Positions 53,955-63,180 of a stretch of DNA of 64,000 nt are shown in pieces (positions within the stretch are counted from its first letter, which is position 1; each line of letters starts with the position of its first letter). Position numbers and translations under genes: made by a program. The notes below the pieces were generated by a model that had not been told where the DNA came from, did no database searches, and saw only the letters and a program-made list of their open reading frames with translations. The DNA comes from Flavobacterium sp. GTDB lineage: Bacteria > Bacteroidota > Bacteroidia > Flavobacteriales > Flavobacteriaceae. The stretch lies in contig NZ_JAQSDH010000052.1 in NCBI RefSeq assembly GCF_029945805.1, positions 44,770 through 108,769 of the forward strand. The letters run 5' to 3'.

Positions 53955-54602
53955 TTAGAATTCAATAGGATGTAATTCTTTAATTATTTTGGCAGGAACT
54001 CCAACTACAACAGTGTTATCAGGCACATTTTTGGTTACAACTGATCCAGCGCCAACAACTACATTTTTACCTATGGTTACATCTGGCAATATAGTAGCAT
54101 TTGCTCCTATCTGTGTATAGGAACCAATTTTACATCTACCCAATAAAATAGCTGCTGGTGAAATTTCAACAAAATCTTCAATAATACAATCATGCGTAAT
54201 AACAACATTATAATAGATTATGCAGGCCTTTCCGACTGTTGTAGAATTGGATAAAATTGCACCTGCCAAAATGTTGGTTCCTTCTCCAATGTTGACGTCA
54301 TAAGAACCCAAAACAGCCGAATTACTAATTGCAGATGTACATCTTCCACCAATAGATGTGAATTTATCATATAATTTTCTTCTGATAATAGGATTTCCTA
54401 CTCCAATGGTAAACTTATTGTCAATTGTATTAAAATACTCAATAGCTGCTTCAAATGATTTCAAAACAGGAAACTGTTCAAACAATTTCCTTGGAATAAT
54501 ATCGCTTACATCGTCGTAAAACACAACATTTTCAAGTTGGTCCGCTTGATGCAAAATCTCTAATACTTCTTTAGCAAAGCCTTTTGCACCAACAATTGTC
54601 AC
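53955..54602 (-). CDS. NeuD/PglD/VioB-type sugar acyltransferase, second copy
   Basis: 215 residues, the same length as its paralog at 20072-20719. Starts with GTG at 54600-54602 in a GTGA overlap with the transaminase. The paralog has ATG at the same place, which supports this start. [18 protein letters not shown], the catalytic [16 protein letters not shown] near residue 136 and the tail [11 protein letters not shown] are conserved. Roughly 65% identical by eye to the other copy. Confidence 0.86.
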   Translation of the reverse strand: MTIVGAKGFAKEVLEILHQADQLENVVFYDDVSDIIPRKLFEQFPVLKSFEAAIEYFNTIDNKFTIGVGNPIIRRKLYDKFTSIGGRCTSAISNSAVLGSYDVNIGEGTNILAGAILSNSTTVGKACIIYYNVVITHDCIIEDFVEISPAAILLGRCKIGSYTQIGANATILPDVTIGKNVVVGAGSVVTKNVPDNTVVVGVPAKIIKELHPIEF

Positions 54603-55672
54603 AGGTTATAATTTATTATTGAAGTAATTTGATATAATTCTTCTTCTACAATTCCAGCATAAAGCGGCAAACATAGTATTCTCGAAGCAATATCCTCAGA
54701 TATTGGCATAGAGGGTCCGTTTACATAATGAATCGTATTCAAAGAAGGATAAAAATAACGTCTTGGATAAATTTCAACTTCGTTTAAAGCTTTTTGAACC
54801 TTTAATAATTTTTCTTCAGATTCAAATATAATTGGATAATAACTGTAATTCCAATTAGTATCTTGTCTAATTTTTATAGTTTTTAGTTTCGTAAAATTTA
54901 AGTTTATTATATAAAAATCAACCGTTGCTTTCCTGCTTTTTATAATTTCGTCCATATAGGGCAAAACAGACAATCCCATAGCAGCTTGCAGTTCAGAGGT
55001 TTTTCCATTTATTCCTAAACAGTGAAAATCTAAAGGCCCATTATGTCCAAAATTATGACTGTAATACATTTTATGATTTAATTCGGCATCGTTACAAAAA
55101 ATCGCTCCGCCTTCTCCAGTATGAAACAACTTGGTTGCATGAAAACTACAGGTGCTCACATCGCCATAATCGAATATTGATTTATTTTTATAAGTTACTC
55201 CGAAACAATGTGCCGCATCATAGATTACTTTTAAATTATGCTTTTTAGCAATAGCCTCAATCGCAACCACATGGCATGGATTTCCAAAAACGTGGGTAGC
55301 TAAAATTGCTGTAGTTTTTGGTGTAATTGCGGCTTCTATTTTAGTTTCATCAATTGTTAGATAATCCGCATGAATGTCAACAAAAACTGGATGACACTGT
55401 TCCCAAATGATAGAAGAAGTTGTCGCAACATAGCTGAAAGGCGTCGTAATAATTTCTCCTTCCTTACCTAATATTTTTAGTGCAATCTGAATCGGAATTG
55501 TTCCGTTGGTCATTATAATAATATTAGTAACCGAAAGATATTTTTTTACCTTTTCCTCAAGTTCCAATAACAGTTCGCCTCGATTAGTTAACCATTGATT
55601 TTTCCATATTCTCCGCAATTGCTTTTCATATTCTTCAATTGGTGGAAAAAAAGTTTTAGTGACGTTTATCAT
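54599..55672 (-). CDS. DegT/DnrJ sugar aminotransferase (VioA-like), second copy
   Basis: 357 residues, equal in length to the paralog at 20716-21789 and clearly homologous throughout (same [13 protein letters not shown] start, [16 protein letters not shown] lysine block near 182, DAAHCFGVT near 157). It should aminate a 4-keto sugar. Two copies in two blocks suggest that both glycans carry the same or a closely related 4-amino-4,6-dideoxy sugar. Confidence 0.87.
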   Translation of the reverse strand: MINVTKTFFPPIEEYEKQLRRIWKNQWLTNRGELLLELEEKVKKYLSVTNIIIMTNGTIPIQIALKILGKEGEIITTPFSYVATTSSIIWEQCHPVFVDIHADYLTIDETKIEAAITPKTTAILATHVFGNPCHVVAIEAIAKKHNLKVIYDAAHCFGVTYKNKSIFDYGDVSTCSFHATKLFHTGEGGAIFCNDAELNHKMYYSHNFGHNGPLDFHCLGINGKTSELQAAMGLSVLPYMDEIIKSRKATVDFYIINLNFTKLKTIKIRQDTNWNYSYYPIIFESEEKLLKVQKALNEVEIYPRRYFYPSLNTIHYVNGPSMPISEDIASRILCLPLYAGIVEEELYQITSIINYNL

Positions 55673-55695
55673 TGATATATAATTAATTTAAAATT

Positions 55696-56637
55696 TTAAT
55701 TGATTTTTTTTACAATACTGTTGCAATAAAAAAACGGATTGGCATAAACCGTAGAAAACTTATAAAGTATTTCATTAAGTTTTGTTTTTTTTGTAATTCC
55801 CATTTTTTTAAAGATAATGGCAATGTTGTAAGTCCAGTTTTCCTCTAAAACTAGTAGTTTTGGCAAATGCGGGTGCGCATATTTTTTCCGTGCTAAGAAA
55901 CTATTGATCACAGATGGCTTTATTAAAACATCCTGCCCATTATTATTAGTTGCATTGGAATGCATTCTGTAGCCAACAGTTGCTTTATGAAAATAATATA
56001 ATTTTTCACCTGAATGGGTAAGTTTTAACCACATCGGATAATCTTCGACTAAACGATTGCATTCATCGTAACCGCCAACTTTCTCTAAAGCTTGCTTATT
56101 AAAAAAATAAGATGGTGTGTACTGAATTCTATCTGACAATAATAATAATTTGTATTGATCTTCGGCTCCGAAAGATTGATCCATCAGATTATTTGGATAA
56201 GAACTAGGAACAGATTTTATATAATTCTTTTCTTCAAAAGTATCTTGATACACTTTAACCTGACTAAAAATAATTTGAGCATCTGGATTATCTCTAACAA
56301 ATTCCATGTTATCTTTTACCTTATTAGGCAAAAAAACATCATCTCCAGCAACCATACCTATCCAATTGGAAAGACAGGCTTTTATAGCTCTGTTAACATT
56401 TGCCGAAACTCCTGTATTTTGTGGAACAGTTAGTATTTTAATATCCGCAAATCGGTCTTTTACTCTTTGCTGGTTACACCACTTTTCAACTACTGCAACG
56501 GTATCGTCTTTAGAACAATCATCGGAAACAATCAATTGAATATTTTGATGCGTTTGGTTAAAAATACTCTCTAAAGTTTCTTCAACAAATTCAGCAGCAT
56601 TATAAGTAACAACCGGAACGGAAACTAAAATTGACAT
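55696..56637 (-). CDS. GT2-family glycosyltransferase
   Basis: 313 residues from the ATG at 56635-56637 (MSILVSVPVVTYNAAEF). A TTG further upstream at 56676 would overlap wzx by 32 bases and is less likely. SDDCSKDDTVAVV near residue 38, GMVAGDDVFLPNKV near 90 and VEDYPMWLKLTHSG near 195 are the acidic GT2 motifs. It follows wzx by 7 bases and is among the first transferase genes transcribed in this block. Confidence 0.87.
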   Translation of the reverse strand: MSILVSVPVVTYNAAEFVEETLESIFNQTHQNIQLIVSDDCSKDDTVAVVEKWCNQQRVKDRFADIKILTVPQNTGVSANVNRAIKACLSNWIGMVAGDDVFLPNKVKDNMEFVRDNPDAQIIFSQVKVYQDTFEEKNYIKSVPSSYPNNLMDQSFGAEDQYKLLLLSDRIQYTPSYFFNKQALEKVGGYDECNRLVEDYPMWLKLTHSGEKLYYFHKATVGYRMHSNATNNNGQDVLIKPSVINSFLARKKYAHPHLPKLLVLEENWTYNIAIIFKKMGITKKTKLNEILYKFSTVYANPFFYCNSIVKKIN

Positions 56638-56644
56638 AAATAAT

Positions 56645-58132
56645 TTATTTCTTAGCGCGGTTAGTAATTTTTCCAATAGCTGACTTAATGTTAATTCTTG
56701 AATTTAGCTCTTTCAAAAAAAATAAAATTGTGGCTATTACTATAATTCCCTCCACTATATAGGCAAACGGAAAAGCAACTGTTTTAATGGTAAGTAATGT
56801 TAAAACTAAAGACAAAAAACAAAAAAACAAAAGTTTGAAAACGTTTCCTGTAAATTGAAAATCAAATTTCTTTTTGAGAATCGTTAACATAAAAATGGAA
56901 GAAATCACATAACTTACTATCAACGAAATTCCTAAGCCTGTTACACCATATAAGTGATAAAAAAGAATATTAAATGCTAGTACAATAATGTTAGCAATAA
57001 TTTCAACCGTTATAAACAGTTTGTTGTTTCCTTTGGCTAAAATTACATAACCCACAACCCAAACCAAACCTTTTAATGGAATAGCCAACACAGCAAACTG
57101 TATAAAATTTTGCGAAGCTAAAAACTCTTTACTCAGCAGTATTCTTATTAATAATGGTGTTGTAGTTAAAAGTAAAATCAGAACTACACCTAAAATAATC
57201 AAAACCAATTCGGCTTGTTCGTTGACTAATTTTTTCCATTTCGATTCCTCGGTAATTACTCCTGACAATCTTGGGAAATAATCTGTTGACATTGCTGTAA
57301 AAACCATTCCAACATACCCTTCGACTATGGCGTTTCCTGCACTGTACAAACCAACATCAGCCAAAGTACCGGCACCAGAAATATAAGCAACGAGGGCAAA
57401 AGCAACACCGGCAGCCAATATATTTATTAACGTCATGCTCAACCCCAACTGCACAATTGGCTTAGCTACCTGAAACGTTTCTTGCCATGAAATTGCAACG
57501 GGTTCAAATTTTATTTTTGATTTGAAATAAAGTGAAACCAAATAATTAGCAAAAGCCGTAACAATTATAGCGGGAACAACTCCATCAATTCCGAAAAAAT
57601 AAAATATAGGTAAAGCAACCACTAAACCCACAATTCCACCTAATATATTCGCCTGGGCTAAATATTTTAATTGGCGTGTTCCGCGAAGCAACGTATAAAT
57701 CCCGCCAGATAAGGCTCCAAAAACGAAAGTTACTGATAACCAAACGAAAGAAAACGTTTTTGATGTATCTCCAAAAGCAAATTTGCTCAATAGTGGCGAA
57801 AAAAGTACTGTCGCTATAATTCCAAAAAGGGCGGTGAAACAAATCAATCGCTTAAAAACCTGAAATGTAGTTCTTACAAGAATCTGATCGTTTGAGCTAT
57901 GCGCTTTTGAAATATCTTTTACCGCACTTTCATTAATTCCTAAAGTGGTAATGGTTCTGACTAAATTCAATCCGGATAATAATAATCCGTTCAAACCCAT
58001 TCCGGCGGTTCCAATTAATAGGGCTACTGCCTTTCCCCGAATCAGGGTTATGAGAATATTAAAAACCTGAACGCCTCCAAAAATGGAAGTCGCTTTCATT
58101 ATCGAACCGTATGATGATTTAGTTTCCGACAC
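56645..58132 (-). CDS. wzx: lipid-linked oligosaccharide flippase (Wzx/O-antigen translocase)
   Basis: 495 residues, an integral membrane protein with about 12-14 helices. It begins with GTG at 58130-58132 (SETKSSYGSIMKATSIFGGV) and shares one base with the upstream transaminase stop. The IFGGVQVFNILITLIRGK start and GLNGLLLSGLNLVRTITTLG near 50 are typical of this family. It moves undecaprenyl-linked repeat units across the inner membrane for polymerisation by the EpsG-like protein. Confidence 0.9.
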   Translation of the reverse strand: MSETKSSYGSIMKATSIFGGVQVFNILITLIRGKAVALLIGTAGMGLNGLLLSGLNLVRTITTLGINESAVKDISKAHSSNDQILVRTTFQVFKRLICFTALFGIIATVLFSPLLSKFAFGDTSKTFSFVWLSVTFVFGALSGGIYTLLRGTRQLKYLAQANILGGIVGLVVALPIFYFFGIDGVVPAIIVTAFANYLVSLYFKSKIKFEPVAISWQETFQVAKPIVQLGLSMTLINILAAGVAFALVAYISGAGTLADVGLYSAGNAIVEGYVGMVFTAMSTDYFPRLSGVITEESKWKKLVNEQAELVLIILGVVLILLLTTTPLLIRILLSKEFLASQNFIQFAVLAIPLKGLVWVVGYVILAKGNNKLFITVEIIANIIVLAFNILFYHLYGVTGLGISLIVSYVISSIFMLTILKKKFDFQFTGNVFKLLFFCFLSLVLTLLTIKTVAFPFAYIVEGIIVIATILFFLKELNSRINIKSAIGKITNRAKK

Positions 58133-59256
58133 TAATCTGCAAACGAATTTAAGAGTTGAATCACTTTAGCAACTTCTTCTTCAGACGTAACCGGACTAAT
58201 AGGCAAACTCAATACTTCATCGTGAATCGCATTGGTGATTGGAAAATCCAACTGATTCAGTTCTTTGTAAGCTAGTTGCTTGTTGGGTGGAATTGGATAA
58301 TGAATTAAAGTCTGCACTCCATTGGCAGTCAAATAGTCTTGTAATTTTTCTCTTTCCTGAGTGCGTATAACAAACAGATGCCAAACGTGTTCGGTATTTT
58401 GATCAGGTTCAAATGCCGTATTTTCCGGAAATGGCAATGTGATTCTTGGATTGGTAATTCCGTTAAGGTACAACGAAGCCAAGTATCTTCTGTATTGATT
58501 TTCAGTGTCGATGTACTTGAGTTTCACTTCTAAAAATGCAGCTTGAATTTCATCCAGTCTGCTGTTCAATCCTTGAAATTCGTTTACATATTTTTTAGTA
58601 CTGCCATAGTTTCCTAAAGCGCGAATGTGTTTGGCCAAAACCGCATCATTGGTAGTTACCGCACCTGCATCGCCTAATGCTCCTAGATTTTTCCCAGGAT
58701 AAAAGCTGAATCCAGCGGCATCACCCAGATTTCCGGTTTTGATTCCGTTCCACTCTGCACCTATTGCTTGCGCGTTATCTTCAATTATTTTCAGATTGTA
58801 TTTTTTGGCTAAAGCCGATACTTTATCACTCCAACAAACCTGTCCATACAAATGAACTACCAGTATGGCTTTGGTATTTGGTGTGATATGACTTTCGATT
58901 AAATCGATGTCCAAATTGAAATTCGCCGGATTAGGTTCGACCAAAACAGGTTGTAAACGATTATCTGTAATTGCTAATACCGACGCTATATAAGTATTTG
59001 CCGGAACAATAACTTCGTCGCCTTCTTGCATGACACCCAAATCTATATAGGCTTTCAGTATCAAACGAAGTGCATCTAATCCGTTGGCTACACCAATGGC
59101 ATGCTTGGCTCCTATATAATTTGCTAATTTAGTTTCAAAACTGCTTAATCGTTCTCCCATTAAGAACCAACCGGAATCGATAACGTCTGAAGCGGCTTTT
59201 TTAAGCTCGTCAGCATATTGTGTGTTGATTTTTTGGAGGTCTAAAAACTTAATCAT
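58132..59256 (-). CDS. fdtB: DegT/DnrJ 3-aminosugar transaminase (FdtB-like)
   Basis: 374 residues. Opens [20 protein letters not shown], with the PLP lysine in [18 protein letters not shown] near residue 186 and [15 protein letters not shown] near 84. This start and length fit FdtB/QdtB enzymes that make dTDP-3-amino-3,6-dideoxyhexose. It sits with FdtA-like cupins, whose product is its expected substrate. Downstream acetylation would give Fucp3NAc or Quip3NAc; which one depends on the ketoisomerase. Confidence 0.85.
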   Translation of the reverse strand: MIKFLDLQKINTQYADELKKAASDVIDSGWFLMGERLSSFETKLANYIGAKHAIGVANGLDALRLILKAYIDLGVMQEGDEVIVPANTYIASVLAITDNRLQPVLVEPNPANFNLDIDLIESHITPNTKAILVVHLYGQVCWSDKVSALAKKYNLKIIEDNAQAIGAEWNGIKTGNLGDAAGFSFYPGKNLGALGDAGAVTTNDAVLAKHIRALGNYGSTKKYVNEFQGLNSRLDEIQAAFLEVKLKYIDTENQYRRYLASLYLNGITNPRITLPFPENTAFEPDQNTEHVWHLFVIRTQEREKLQDYLTANGVQTLIHYPIPPNKQLAYKELNQLDFPITNAIHDEVLSLPISPVTSEEEVAKVIQLLNSFAD

Positions 59257-59755
59257 TTGTATTTAATTTTTGTATTTCTTCTGTGGTCATGGTTCTTATC
59301 AATTTTGCAGGTGTTCCACCAATAATGGAATAATCCGGAAAGGAAGCATTCACAAAACTCTGTGCACCTACGATACAATATTTTCCCAAGTTTACATTTG
59401 GCATTATAACAACGTTCGCTCCAATCCATGTGTGATCACCAATGGTAACTTCTCCTTTTATAATGGGAAAAATTCGTTGCATTTTTTCGGAAGCATTAGG
59501 CCCTGAGCCTGACATTAGCATTACATTTTGTGCAAAACTAACATGTTTTCCAATCGTTACTGTAGCGTTGAACCCTTCAACAATCGTGTTTAAACCAAAA
59601 TAGCAATTTTCACCCACAACCAATTGATAATGAGGCGAACCGAAAAGGCGCGCGCGCGAGGCAATTTTGGTATTATCTCCTATTTTTACATTGTTAATGC
59701 TGGCATCACTTTCGATGCTGATATTTACTCCTAAATCTATATTTGAAGTTATCAT
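59249..59755 (-). CDS. hexapeptide acetyltransferase (WbbJ-like)
   Basis: 168 residues. Left-handed beta-helix repeats ([18 protein letters not shown] near 22, [19 protein letters not shown] near 112) and ending [10 protein letters not shown]. No obvious Rossmann N-terminal domain, unlike the PglD-type genes here. Because it overlaps fdtB by 8 bases, it may add the 3-acetyl group of the 3-amino sugar, as FdtC does, or O-acetylate a sugar. Confidence 0.8.
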   Translation of the reverse strand: MITSNIDLGVNISIESDASINNVKIGDNTKIASRARLFGSPHYQLVVGENCYFGLNTIVEGFNATVTIGKHVSFAQNVMLMSGSGPNASEKMQRIFPIIKGEVTIGDHTWIGANVVIMPNVNLGKYCIVGAQSFVNASFPDYSIIGGTPAKLIRTMTTEEIQKLNTND

Positions 59756-59760
59756 ATATT

Positions 59761-60675
59761 TTAGTTTTTTTCTATAAAATACGCTATCGTTTCAAAAATC
59801 AAATCAATAGCTGTAAAAGATAAACTCTGGTGACTCGGGATGAAAAAAGCATCTTCGCCATAGAATACACTGTTTTGAATTCCATTCTGACTCAAATAAA
59901 GTTTTAGTCCGTTCAAATCGGTAACGACCGAATTGTTATTAAGCACCAAAGCATAAGGAATTGTTTCTGCCTGATGATTAAAACGAGGCGTAAAGCCTAA
60001 TGCTAAGGCCTTGTTCAAAGCATAGTCATAATTCGCTTTTCGCTTGTGCAGCAAAGATTCTTCATTTGTAAGATTATCTGATACTACATTTTGAATGTAC
60101 TGACTTTCATTACCCGATAGCATCGATTTACAAACACTTTTATTTGTATTATTTACTAAAATTCCTCCAATCTGAATCGGAAAAAATTTTGGCATACTAT
60201 AAACTGAAAAATCGCCGTACTTTCCAACTTGCTCGTGAACATCCTGACTAAAAAAAGTAGTGCAGCAATCTTCAATGATTGGCAAACCAGTCCTTTTTAA
60301 TTTTTCCATTTCTGGATAAATAAATCCAAACTCGTGGTTGACGAGGATGATTTTCGTCTCAGGAAGTAATTCTCTATTCCAACGACAGAATTTTTCAATT
60401 TCTTTGGTAACACAGGAACTTATGTAAAAGTTTTGGGAAGTAGTAAATAGTGTAACTAAATCGTTGGTCTTTAAATTATAACTTTGCAGTGCTATATTGA
60501 TAGCTTCGCGTCCATTGTAAGTGTAGTGCCAATTTCCGTTTCCGAATTTCTTATTCAGATAAGTAACGGCTGCATCGTTACTTGGCAATGCTGAATTAAT
60601 AGCAATATCTTCCGTTACGAAGGGACTCATTCGATAAGCTGGCACTAAAAAAGGATCTGGATTAACAATAAACAT
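59761..60675 (-). CDS. short DegT-like PLP-fold protein
   Basis: 304 residues, shorter than the usual 360-380 of DegT transaminases. VTLFTTSQNFYISSCV near residue 75, PIIEDCCTTFFSQD near 139 and FSVYSMPKFFPIQIGG near 162 match the DegT order, with Lys in the last block as a likely Schiff-base lysine. The C-terminal domain is small. It may be a divergent transaminase or a PLP enzyme with another reaction. It shares one base with the upstream GNAT gene. Confidence 0.7.
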   Translation of the reverse strand: MFIVNPDPFLVPAYRMSPFVTEDIAINSALPSNDAAVTYLNKKFGNGNWHYTYNGREAINIALQSYNLKTNDLVTLFTTSQNFYISSCVTKEIEKFCRWNRELLPETKIILVNHEFGFIYPEMEKLKRTGLPIIEDCCTTFFSQDVHEQVGKYGDFSVYSMPKFFPIQIGGILVNNTNKSVCKSMLSGNESQYIQNVVSDNLTNEESLLHKRKANYDYALNKALALGFTPRFNHQAETIPYALVLNNNSVVTDLNGLKLYLSQNGIQNSVFYGEDAFFIPSHQSLSFTAIDLIFETIAYFIEKN

Positions 60676-61610
60676 TACACTAAACTTTTATAATATTCAG
60701 TTAACAAATCGATCGAACAGCCAATACCTTCTTTAAATTCACACAATCCATTATTAGGAATCGAATCCACAGTAGAATGACCAATATCAATTGTTTTAAT
60801 TCCTTGTTCTTTGTAGTATTTAAAAACATTGTAGGATAAGAAATTCATTGTTTTGAAATCAGAATACTTTGGTAAATCACCCCAATACACCACCCTAACT
60901 ATCGACGGTGCGACATGATAAATTATGGCCGAAGCAATTGGTGTGTCAGCGTCTTTTACTAGAAAATAGTCAACCGGAATAACAACTGATGTGGTCTCTA
61001 GCTGCTCCCAAGTTAGCCTCATTGGAAAACCTCTTTCACTTCTGTTCTGCCCAATAATCGCGTGCGCTACTGAACCGTTCTCAGCCGCCAATTTTTCAAA
61101 AGTCAAACCATAAGAAAGTGATTTATTCAAGTTCTTTTTGGCATTATACCAAATAGTCTGTGAATAAGAATCGCTGAAATTATCGGTTTGAAAATAATAA
61201 TTCAATTCTATATTTTGTGTTGTAAAGCCGGCACGATACAGGCAATTTGTCATTTTGGCTGAAAAATCCGGAGTGTAAAATGTTGAAGGCGGTAAAATGC
61301 GTATTCCAACAATTCCTTTATTTTCTGCCCATTGCGACAAAGCTTCGAGCGCAGCATCAATCTGATATAATTTGATGTCTGAACTTACATTTTCAAAACC
61401 ACCATAAGGTGCAGAAAATGGACTCAACAAAACGTTATCCTTTAATCCGAAAGCAATTCCCAATCGGGTTTTACTGTCTTTAAACAGCAAATAATAAACA
61501 ACTTCAAATCGCGAAGCATTGAGTTCATTAAACTTACCCGTATTGAACACATGGCTCGGTTTGGGAAAAGTTGCGTCAAAAATTTGGGGACTTACTTCAA
61601 GAATTTCCAC
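60675..61610 (-). CDS. GNAT/FemAB-fold acyltransferase
   Basis: 311 residues from a GTG at 61608-61610, overlapping the FdtA-like gene by 19 bases. WYNAKKNLNKSLSYGLTFEKL near residue 155 and PIASAIIYHVAPSIVRVVYWG near 225 resemble the GNAT/FemAB acyl-CoA lobe, and KTMNFLSYNVFKYYKEQG near 256 the second lobe. It would transfer an acyl or aminoacyl group to an amino sugar. Being inside the 3-amino sugar set, it may add an unusual acyl group. Confidence 0.7.
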   Translation of the reverse strand: MEILEVSPQIFDATFPKPSHVFNTGKFNELNASRFEVVYYLLFKDSKTRLGIAFGLKDNVLLSPFSAPYGGFENVSSDIKLYQIDAALEALSQWAENKGIVGIRILPPSTFYTPDFSAKMTNCLYRAGFTTQNIELNYYFQTDNFSDSYSQTIWYNAKKNLNKSLSYGLTFEKLAAENGSVAHAIIGQNRSERGFPMRLTWEQLETTSVVIPVDYFLVKDADTPIASAIIYHVAPSIVRVVYWGDLPKYSDFKTMNFLSYNVFKYYKEQGIKTIDIGHSTVDSIPNNGLCEFKEGIGCSIDLLTEYYKSLV

Positions 61611-62011
61611 GTCTTAAACTCTTCATAGTTTCTAAAATAATCATTTTCATCATACAGTTCAGATGCCAGAACCATACAGATGGAGCCACTTGAAAAAGTG
61701 TCTAAATCGCGCCACAATCCAGGCGGAATCAACAATCCCTGGTAAGGCTGATACAGATGGAAACTCTTTTTATCTATTCCATCATCCAGAGTAACTGTGA
61801 AGCTACCGCTGAGCGCAACCATTATCTGATGTAAATCTTTGTGCGCATGACCTCCGCGGCTGTTACCACCAGGAACATCGTATAAATAATAAATTCTTTT
61901 AATATCAAAAGGCACTTCTTCCTGATTGGTGATAGAAGTTAGATTTCCGTTCAGCTGATGGTTCTTTGGAAATTCGATAAGTTTACAATCGTTGATCGTA
62001 GTTTTTAACAT
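61592..62011 (-). CDS. fdtA: dTDP-4-keto-6-deoxyhexose 3,4-ketoisomerase (FdtA-like cupin)
   Basis: 139 residues, a small cupin. RIYYLYDVPGGNSRGGHAHKD near residue 40-60 contains the H-A-H pair that lines the FdtA active site. The LIPPGLWRDLDTFSSGS loop near 95 closes it. It moves the keto group from C4 to C3 of dTDP-4-keto-6-deoxyglucose, the step before FdtB. No QdtA-versus-FdtA decision is possible by eye. It follows a second cupin by 1 base. Confidence 0.88.
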   Translation of the reverse strand: MLKTTINDCKLIEFPKNHQLNGNLTSITNQEEVPFDIKRIYYLYDVPGGNSRGGHAHKDLHQIMVALSGSFTVTLDDGIDKKSFHLYQPYQGLLIPPGLWRDLDTFSSGSICMVLASELYDENDYFRNYEEFKTWKFLK

Positions 62012-62012
62012 A

Positions 62013-62411
62013 TTACTTTTGTATTAAATAAGAATCCAATTCCCGTAAATAATCTGCTTCGTTAAATTCGCCATCACACAAATGCAAAGAGACTGAATTC
62101 GTTGAAAAATTCTCCATGTGTCGCCAATGATTCGCTGGAATATACAAGGCAAAGTAACTTCTGTTGAGTGTAAAACGTTCCAAAGTTCCGTTCGTATTAG
62201 TTATAACCACATCAAAGCTTCCGCTTAAAGAAATAATAACTTCATGCTGGGTTTTATAAGCATGTCCGCCGCGGGTTTCTCCTCCTGGTACATCATAAAT
62301 CCAAAACACTCTTTTAATTTCAAAAGGCAGATGATCCGGAGATTGAATGAAAGTCAGATTGCCTCGTACGTCTTGTATTTTTGGCAGTTGTATGATTTGC
62401 GGTTTATGCAT
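62013..62411 (-). CDS. FdtA-like cupin with an altered active site, tandem paralog
   Basis: 132 residues, homologous to the next gene along its length (RVFWIYDVPGGETRGGHAYK). The second histidine of the active-site pair is a tyrosine (H-A-Y instead of H-A-H). The rest of the cupin, including YIPANHWRHMENFSTNSVS, is kept. It could be a different ketoisomerase, an inactive partner or a homolog for another sugar. It is the first enzyme gene after the regulator, 97 bases downstream. Confidence 0.85.
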   Translation of the reverse strand: MHKPQIIQLPKIQDVRGNLTFIQSPDHLPFEIKRVFWIYDVPGGETRGGHAYKTQHEVIISLSGSFDVVITNTNGTLERFTLNRSYFALYIPANHWRHMENFSTNSVSLHLCDGEFNEADYLRELDSYLIQK

Positions 62412-62508
62412 TTTCTAGTATTTGGGAACATTACTTTTTTTCACAGCTTCGCTTGGTCAGTCCCATAAATGGAGTAACAAAGCAAAATAATTTAAAGTCA
62501 AACCGACT

Positions 62509-63042
62509 CTAAACCGTATCTAAATTTTTGGCGGTTAGCTCTTGTTCAAAAACTAACAAACCGCTATTATCGTGCTGATTGGTCAAATAAAAAACGACTT
62601 CTTTTTGTATTTCATTCTCAATCTTCTGTGATAATTTTTTGATGTACTCTTCATTTAAATCATCTCCTTCTAAAACCACTTCAATACGCCCGCTATCAAT
62701 TCCCTTTGCATAGTCACCAATAATAAACACACGGTGCACCGATCCCATTCGTTCCAAAACCATTTCTATAATGGTGTCAAGACCAATGTATTTGCGTACT
62801 ATTTGTTGTAGTAAAATAAAAAAAGGATTGTGCTGATTCGCTTTATACGTTATCTTTTGGTTGGTTTCTTGACGTATCAAATAACCTGCTTCAGTAAGGT
62901 TGTTTAGTTCTTTTCGAATAGCATTGGTTGACTCGTGCATTTCAGAAGCTAAACCACGAAGATAACCCTCATTTGCTACGTTTATAAAAAACTTAACAAG
63001 GAGGCGCAGTCGTGTTTTAGAAGTAATTAAATTCTCAAGCAT
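62509..63042 (-). CDS. winged-helix regulator fused to a degenerate nucleotidyltransferase-like domain
   Basis: 177 residues from the ATG at 63040-63042. The TTG at 63064-63066 would overlap a promoter motif. Residues 1-70 are a winged helix: TRLRLLVKFFINVANEG, then LASEMHESTNAIRKELNNLTEA as the recognition helix. After a linker, RVFIIGDYAKGIDSGRIEVV resembles the G-S-x-A-x-G-x3-S-D-I-D strand of nucleotidyltransferases, but the catalytic residues are lost. It probably binds DNA and a nucleotide, and could tune the locus. Confidence 0.75.
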   Translation of the reverse strand: MLENLITSKTRLRLLVKFFINVANEGYLRGLASEMHESTNAIRKELNNLTEAGYLIRQETNQKITYKANQHNPFFILLQQIVRKYIGLDTIIEMVLERMGSVHRVFIIGDYAKGIDSGRIEVVLEGDDLNEEYIKKLSQKIENEIQKEVVFYLTNQHDNSGLLVFEQELTAKNLDTV

Positions 63043-63063
63043 CCATAAAAATTTTCCGAGTAA

Positions 63064-63071
63064 CAAATGTA
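63064..63071 (-). promoter_or_regulatory. candidate -7 element for the winged-helix regulator gene
   Basis: TACATTTG on the minus strand matches TAnnTTTG and lies 22 bases before the ATG at 63042, in a 138-base gap after upxY. A second weaker match (TAATTTTG) is at 63133-63140. No clear -33 TTG. Confidence 0.35.
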
Positions 63072-63180
63072 CTCAATAATTTTTATTACTATTAAAATTA
63101 TATTAAAATATGAATTCTTTGGACTTTAAAATCAAAATTAGGTCTATTATTATCAGAAATTATAAATAAAAAAAAGCGGT

